A stretch of 64,000 nt of DNA. Source: Paenibacillus sp. Soil750 (lineage in GTDB: Bacteria; Bacillota; Bacilli; Paenibacillales; NBRC-103111). Shown here one piece after another: positions 60,276 through 64,000 of the stretch. Made by a program: the position numbers and the translations under genes. Positions within the stretch are counted from its first letter, which is position 1; each line of letters opens with the position of its first letter. Where the stretch lies: NCBI RefSeq assembly GCF_001428045.1, contig NZ_LMSD01000008.1, forward strand, positions 95,851 through 159,850, read 5' to 3'. The notes beneath the pieces were generated by a model. The model ran no database searches and had not been told where the DNA came from. It worked only from the letters and a program-made list of their open reading frames with translations.

Positions 60276-61436
60276 TCACAAGGACTTCTCGATTAGGGCA
60301 GCACTGGCTAAGTTATGAAGCACTGTACTATCCATTGGTGGATTATGCAGGCCTGCGCGAACATCCCGATAGTACCTTTCCAAAGGCTGCTTGCGGGACA
60401 AACTAGCGGCACCGACGATTCTCATCGCGAGGTCCACGACTTTGATCGCATTGTTGGTAGCAACATACTTGGCCAAGCCTAGCTCTGGTTTTAATGCTGG
60501 TCGGTTGAACTTCTCTTGATCCCAACGATCCGCCGTTGCATAAAGGAGTGCACGTGCAGTTCGTAGTTCGATTTCCATCTCGCCGATGGCATGCTGGACA
60601 GAGGGGAGTGAAGAGATCGGTTCGTTCATATGGTTCGGTTGATAGGTATGAACGAATTCAAGGGCATAATCACGTGCCGCCATGGCAATGCCCAAGTAAC
60701 AAGCCGGAATATGTAAAAGCCAGCCGCCGCCATCATCCACGCCTTTTCCAGAAAGCCTCATGGTTTTATCCACGAAAACCCCATCCAAAACCACATCATG
60801 ACTGCCTGTCGCTCGCATCCCGAGTGTATCCCAAGTTTCCACGATAGTTACCTGATCTGTTCGATGAACGAGGAAGTCCGCTGTTCCGTCTTCATCCGGG
60901 ATAAAAGCTGATACCACAAAACGATCTAGGATCGGTGAAAGGGTACTAAACGTTTTACGCCCCGTAATTAGCCATCCGTCGGCTGTCGGGAGCGCTGTAG
61001 TTTCGGGTTTTCCGCCTCGGCTGGGACTACCAGATGCAGCTTCACTAGCAAAGGTATTAATCATAGTCCCATCACTCACGACGGAGTAGCACAAATCAGC
61101 GAAAATAGCCTCTGGCCATTTTCGAGTTGTTCCAAGATGTAAGACCTGACCAATGTGCCAGCCTACGGCTAATGCGGTCGAACCATCCCCATAAGCAAGC
61201 CGCTCTTGCAGCATAACGAGCTCATAAAGCGAGATGCCATCCCCGCCGAATTCTTGTGGGACAGTTAGCTTTAAGTACCCAGCCTCTCGCAAATCTGTGA
61301 AATTTTCAAATGGAAAAGATCCCTCTTGGTCATGTAACGCGGCTCTCATCGCAAAAAGGGATGCCAACCCTTCTGCTTTTCTAGCTAAAGCGCGCTCTTT
61401 CTCATTCCGAATATATTGATCAATCATTTTGTTCAT
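60276..61436 (-). CDS. Acyl-CoA dehydrogenase family protein
   Basis: 386 residues from ATG 61436, placed 10 bases after AGGAG; GTG 61445 is also possible. The fold is complete: LTVPQEFGGDGISLYELVML, FASEAASGSP and GWLITGRKTFSTLSPILDRF, TLGMRATGSHDVVLDGVFV, and the C-terminal IVGAASLSRKQPLERYYRDV. The last pattern resembles flavin-dependent monooxygenases of the DszC/HsaA type as much as true acyl-CoA dehydrogenases, and the catalytic Glu is not evident. It thus may be a desulfurisation-type or N-oxidising flavoprotein. Confidence 0.85.
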   Translation of the reverse strand: MNKMIDQYIRNEKERALARKAEGLASLFAMRAALHDQEGSFPFENFTDLREAGYLKLTVPQEFGGDGISLYELVMLQERLAYGDGSTALAVGWHIGQVLHLGTTRKWPEAIFADLCYSVVSDGTMINTFASEAASGSPSRGGKPETTALPTADGWLITGRKTFSTLSPILDRFVVSAFIPDEDGTADFLVHRTDQVTIVETWDTLGMRATGSHDVVLDGVFVDKTMRLSGKGVDDGGGWLLHIPACYLGIAMAARDYALEFVHTYQPNHMNEPISSLPSVQHAIGEMEIELRTARALLYATADRWDQEKFNRPALKPELGLAKYVATNNAIKVVDLAMRIVGAASLSRKQPLERYYRDVRAGLHNPPMDSTVLHNLASAALIEKSL

Positions 61437-61626
61437 CCCATTCACACTCCTATCTTTATTTATTATATCAGCTAGGAGATTCTCCTGTCGTTTCGGAACG
61501 TCATTCAGACATCAAGGTTAATTAAATCGTTCCCGAGCATAAATCATATATGGTAAACTATAGGTAAAATGAACTATTTCCTCACATCCTACCGACTGAC
61601 TCTACGAAAAGGCGCTGAAACCCTCG

Positions 61627-63774
61627 ATGCTTTATTTATACCGATCCGTCCTACGATATCTAGCGAGTAGCAAAAAAGTATTCACCGTGTTCATCATTGC
61701 GTTATTATTTGAACTCAGCTTCGAGTACTTTACGTCATTAAGTATCAAATATTTAATTGACGATGCCATTACGCCTCGGAATATGACCATATTCTTTGGT
61801 CTGCTCTTAGCGCTTCTCATTGGCGGTGTCTTGAACTTATTAATTGGTGTCGGCGGCGATTATGCGATGTCCAAATTAAACGAGACGATTCTCATTGGGC
61901 TGCGCAAAGATCTCTACGAACAGACGCAGAAGCTTTCTGCGCATTTCTTCTCACGTTATCGAATCGGGGATATTGTTGCACGGTTCACAATGGATATTCC
62001 AGCGGTAGAGCATGCGATGATGCAGACGTTTTCGACGCTTATTCTGGCTAGCCTCAGCATGGTGGTGGGGACAGCGATATTATTTGTTCTAGAGTGGAAA
62101 TTGGCGCTTGTTGCATTCGTTGGCATTGTCTTCATGTTCGTCCCGCAGAAACTACTGAATAAACGCGCGCAGCGTTACAACGAGGAGTACGTTAACATTG
62201 TAGAGTCATTTTCTAATAATATGGATGAGGAAATGAAGGCATTTAAGGTCATTCGAGGCTTTCAACTGCAAGAATCTATGAAAAATAGGTTCACAAAGCA
62301 ACTACAAGTCTGGTTTCGATTAGGTGTGAAGAGGAGCTTCATTAACTCCAATCTGGAGAGACTTCCGATCATGGTGTTATCCGTTGTTAACGTGATTATC
62401 CTTGGTTTAGGGGGCTATTTTACGTTTCAAGGATCGATGACCATCGGGGATTTGATAGCATTTTACTCGGTTTTTGATACGGTTGGCGTATCGGTGATCC
62501 AATTCATGGAGGTCGTGCCCGATCTGATTGAAGGTGAAGTGGGCATTCGACGCATCAATGAAGTACTTGAGATTCAACCCGATCTAGAGGATGACGAGCA
62601 GGCTGCTCAGAATCCTTCTTTGAACAATGAAATCAAATTCGATAATGTTACTTTTGGCTATACGGAGGCGCACCCTGTTATACATGATTTAACCTTATCC
62701 ATTCCTGTGGGTAGTTATGTAGCTTTGGTGGGGCCCAGTGGTTCAGGCAAAAGCACGTTGCTCCAACTGCTCATGCGTTTCTATGATCCGCAAAAAGGCT
62801 CCATTCAAGTGGATGACCTTGATCTCCGTAAAATTCAACTGTCTTCACTGCTTACGCAAGCTGGTGTTATTTTTCAAGAACCTTATCTATTCAATACGAC
62901 GATACGTGAAAATCTACTGATTGGTCATCCGGATGCCACCGAGGAAGAGCTTCTCGAAGCGACACTTGCGGTCGGTGTTCATGAGGCGATTATGCAAATG
63001 TCGAATGGTTACGATACCTGGATCGAAAATGAGGGGGCCAATCTGTCCGTCAGCCAACGGCACCGGATCTCGATCGCGCGCGCGTTACTGCGATCGAACG
63101 AGCTGACTTTCATGGACGAAGTAGCGGCATCGCTAGATCCGGAGTCAGAAATAGCGCTGAATGAGACCATCTCTCGAGCTAATCATGGTCGAACGGTAGT
63201 TGCTGTATCGCATCGTTTGAAGACCGTTTCACATGCGGATCTGATCTATTTCATCCATGAGGGGAAAGTCATCGAATTCGGTACGCATCAGGAACTGTTA
63301 GAACGTCAAGGAGCTTATCACCGACTATGGCAAAAGCAGCAAGGCTTCCAACTATCCCAAACGGGAGAAGTTGTTATTGAAGTCGAGCGCTTAAGGCAGA
63401 TGCCTTTCTTTGCCTATATGAATGAGGACCTGCTACATGAGATCAAAGATTTACTGATGACGGAAAAAATTACGAGCGGCCAAGATGTGTTTCGGCAAGG
63501 TGAAGCGGGACATAAATTGTATATCATTGTACGTGGCAAAGTGGAAGTGTCTAAAAGGAATGCACAAGGCGAGAACATACGAGTAGCAGTTCTTCAAGAT
63601 GGAGACCATTTCGGCGAAATCGCGTTGCTGAAGGATACCCCCCGTAATGCCAACATCACAGCGCTAACGGAATGCACCTTGTTGTCGTTAACACGTAACC
63701 AGCTGCTGCCGTTATTGGATCGCTATGAGGATATGAAAGCGAAGTTGAATCAGTCGTTGAGTGAGAGGAGCTAG
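61627..63774 (+). CDS. ABC-cNMP fusion protein with degraded ABC signature
   Basis: 715 residues, colinear with the protein at 25294 over its full length, including six membrane helices and the CRP-like tail (GEAGHKLYIIVRGKVEV, GDHFGEIALLKDTPRNANI). Walker A GPSGSGKST is intact, but the ABC signature is LSVSQRHR instead of LSGGQ (~residue 472) and Walker B reads LTFMDEVAASLD. Such a site usually hydrolyses ATP poorly, so this may be the degenerate half of a heterodimer with the 25294 protein. The binding site upstream of ATG 61627 is weak (AAGG at ~61610). Confidence 0.88.
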   Translation: MLYLYRSVLRYLASSKKVFTVFIIALLFELSFEYFTSLSIKYLIDDAITPRNMTIFFGLLLALLIGGVLNLLIGVGGDYAMSKLNETILIGLRKDLYEQTQKLSAHFFSRYRIGDIVARFTMDIPAVEHAMMQTFSTLILASLSMVVGTAILFVLEWKLALVAFVGIVFMFVPQKLLNKRAQRYNEEYVNIVESFSNNMDEEMKAFKVIRGFQLQESMKNRFTKQLQVWFRLGVKRSFINSNLERLPIMVLSVVNVIILGLGGYFTFQGSMTIGDLIAFYSVFDTVGVSVIQFMEVVPDLIEGEVGIRRINEVLEIQPDLEDDEQAAQNPSLNNEIKFDNVTFGYTEAHPVIHDLTLSIPVGSYVALVGPSGSGKSTLLQLLMRFYDPQKGSIQVDDLDLRKIQLSSLLTQAGVIFQEPYLFNTTIRENLLIGHPDATEEELLEATLAVGVHEAIMQMSNGYDTWIENEGANLSVSQRHRISIARALLRSNELTFMDEVAASLDPESEIALNETISRANHGRTVVAVSHRLKTVSHADLIYFIHEGKVIEFGTHQELLERQGAYHRLWQKQQGFQLSQTGEVVIEVERLRQMPFFAYMNEDLLHEIKDLLMTEKITSGQDVFRQGEAGHKLYIIVRGKVEVSKRNAQGENIRVAVLQDGDHFGEIALLKDTPRNANITALTECTLLSLTRNQLLPLLDRYEDMKAKLNQSLSERS

Positions 63775-63818
63775 GCGAAGAGCAGATGAAACTAATTGTG
63801 AAATGGAAAAATAAAGCA

Positions 63819-63848
63819 TTGCATTCTTTGTCGAAACCATGCTATATT
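63819..63848 (+). promoter_or_regulatory. rRNA operon promoter P1
   Basis: TTGCAT (63819-63824) and TATATT (63843-63848) are 18 bases apart. Confidence 0.7.
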
Positions 63849-63908
63849 ATCACTCCGGCCGCAAGACAGGCAGGCGAGAGTAACTGAAATTAACTCGAAA
63901 AAAAGTAG

Positions 63909-63937
63909 TTGCACATTAAAAGTAAACATGGTATATT
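63909..63937 (+). promoter_or_regulatory. rRNA operon promoter P2
   Basis: TTGCAC (63909-63914) and TATATT (63932-63937) are 17 bases apart, with TG directly before the -10. Tandem promoters 90 bases apart followed by the leader at 63977 are typical of rrn operons. Confidence 0.75.
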
Positions 63938-63959
63938 ACTTCTCGCTGCTTCGGTAACA

Positions 63960-64000
63960 CGGCAGTGAGCGAAAGAAATTGATCTTTGAAAACTGAACAA
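63960..64000 (+). other. Start of a pre-16S rRNA leader
   Basis: TTGATCTTTGAAAACTGAAC near the window end is a conserved Bacillales rrn leader element, also known from 16S-23S spacers. The mature 16S gene should lie just outside the window. Confidence 0.75.

Noticed and set aside
1..64000. CRISPR arrays, insertion sequences, tRNA genes, prophage
   Set aside because: I found no regularly spaced repeats, transposase frames, cloverleaf-like sequence or phage gene blocks; the tail-fibre-like gene stands alone within a polymer operon.

Overview
The window looks like chromosome of a low-to-mid G+C, spore-former-type Firmicute, most probably Paenibacillaceae. The evidence is strong AGGAGG-type ribosome binding sites, many S-layer-homology (SLH) and lipobox proteins, a bacillithiol deacetylase (BshB2) with its YojF-like partner, a GlpP antiterminator, CcpA-type cre sites, and, at the right edge, tandem promoters and a leader typical of a Bacillales rRNA operon. 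Species cannot be told from this window alone.

Layout. 1-2.3 kb: an AT-rich block with a truncated sensor kinase, a response regulator ending in a HEPN-like domain, and a 49-residue zinc-ribbon protein not previously called as a frame because it is short. 2.3-3.0 kb: an XRE repressor facing a small unknown gene across a promoter with two matching operators. 3.1-9.1 kb: a DUF2264 protein, a two-component pair, then a thioredoxin-like protein, a CcdA-like membrane protein and a peroxiredoxin. 9.3-22.6 kb: one long, tightly packed operon for a secreted N-acetylhexosamine/uronic-acid polymer (membrane-anchored hydrolase, HEAT protein, GT2 synthase, a receiver protein with Glu at the phosphorylation site, UDP-GlcNAc 6-dehydrogenase, GlmS, a GlmU half, GlmM, and two secreted proteins). 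It is preceded by four 11-bp-spaced TTAACA-like repeats of the PhoP-box type and followed by an OmpR-type regulator/kinase pair. This is my main candidate for an undescribed system: a phosphate-sparing anionic polymer pathway.

25.3-30.7 kb: an ABC exporter fused to a cyclic-nucleotide-binding domain, a SET-domain protein, and a secreted beta-amylase with two CBM25 modules. 30.7-33.9 kb: a relic of an SLH gene, then cysD and cysN, the latter ending in an APS-kinase domain that has lost its P-loop. 34.0-41.3 kb: a beta-helix carbohydrate-binding lipoprotein, a Wzy/O-ligase-family membrane protein and a 1396-residue SLH surface protein. 41.3-44.4 kb: a hydrolase, a YgjP-like metallopeptidase, a PhyH dioxygenase and an AraC regulator.

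44.5-54.8 kb: a glycerol-3-phosphate regulon: HAD phosphatase, glpP, glpD, MgtC-like protein, an Ugp-like ABC importer without its own ATPase, two glycerophosphodiesterases and a beta-propeller lipoprotein. Three transcribed leaders carry terminators and share short motifs, suggesting GlpP antitermination of all three units; two promoters carry the same 13-base cre core.

54.9-63.8 kb: a NarL-type two-component pair, a 31-residue membrane microprotein coupled to a LuxR-type regulator, an SLH-GH18 protein, the YojF-like/BshB2 pair, an acyl-CoA dehydrogenase and a second ABC-cNMP protein with a degraded ABC signature. 63.8-64.0 kb: rRNA operon promoters P1 and P2 and the start of the pre-rRNA leader.
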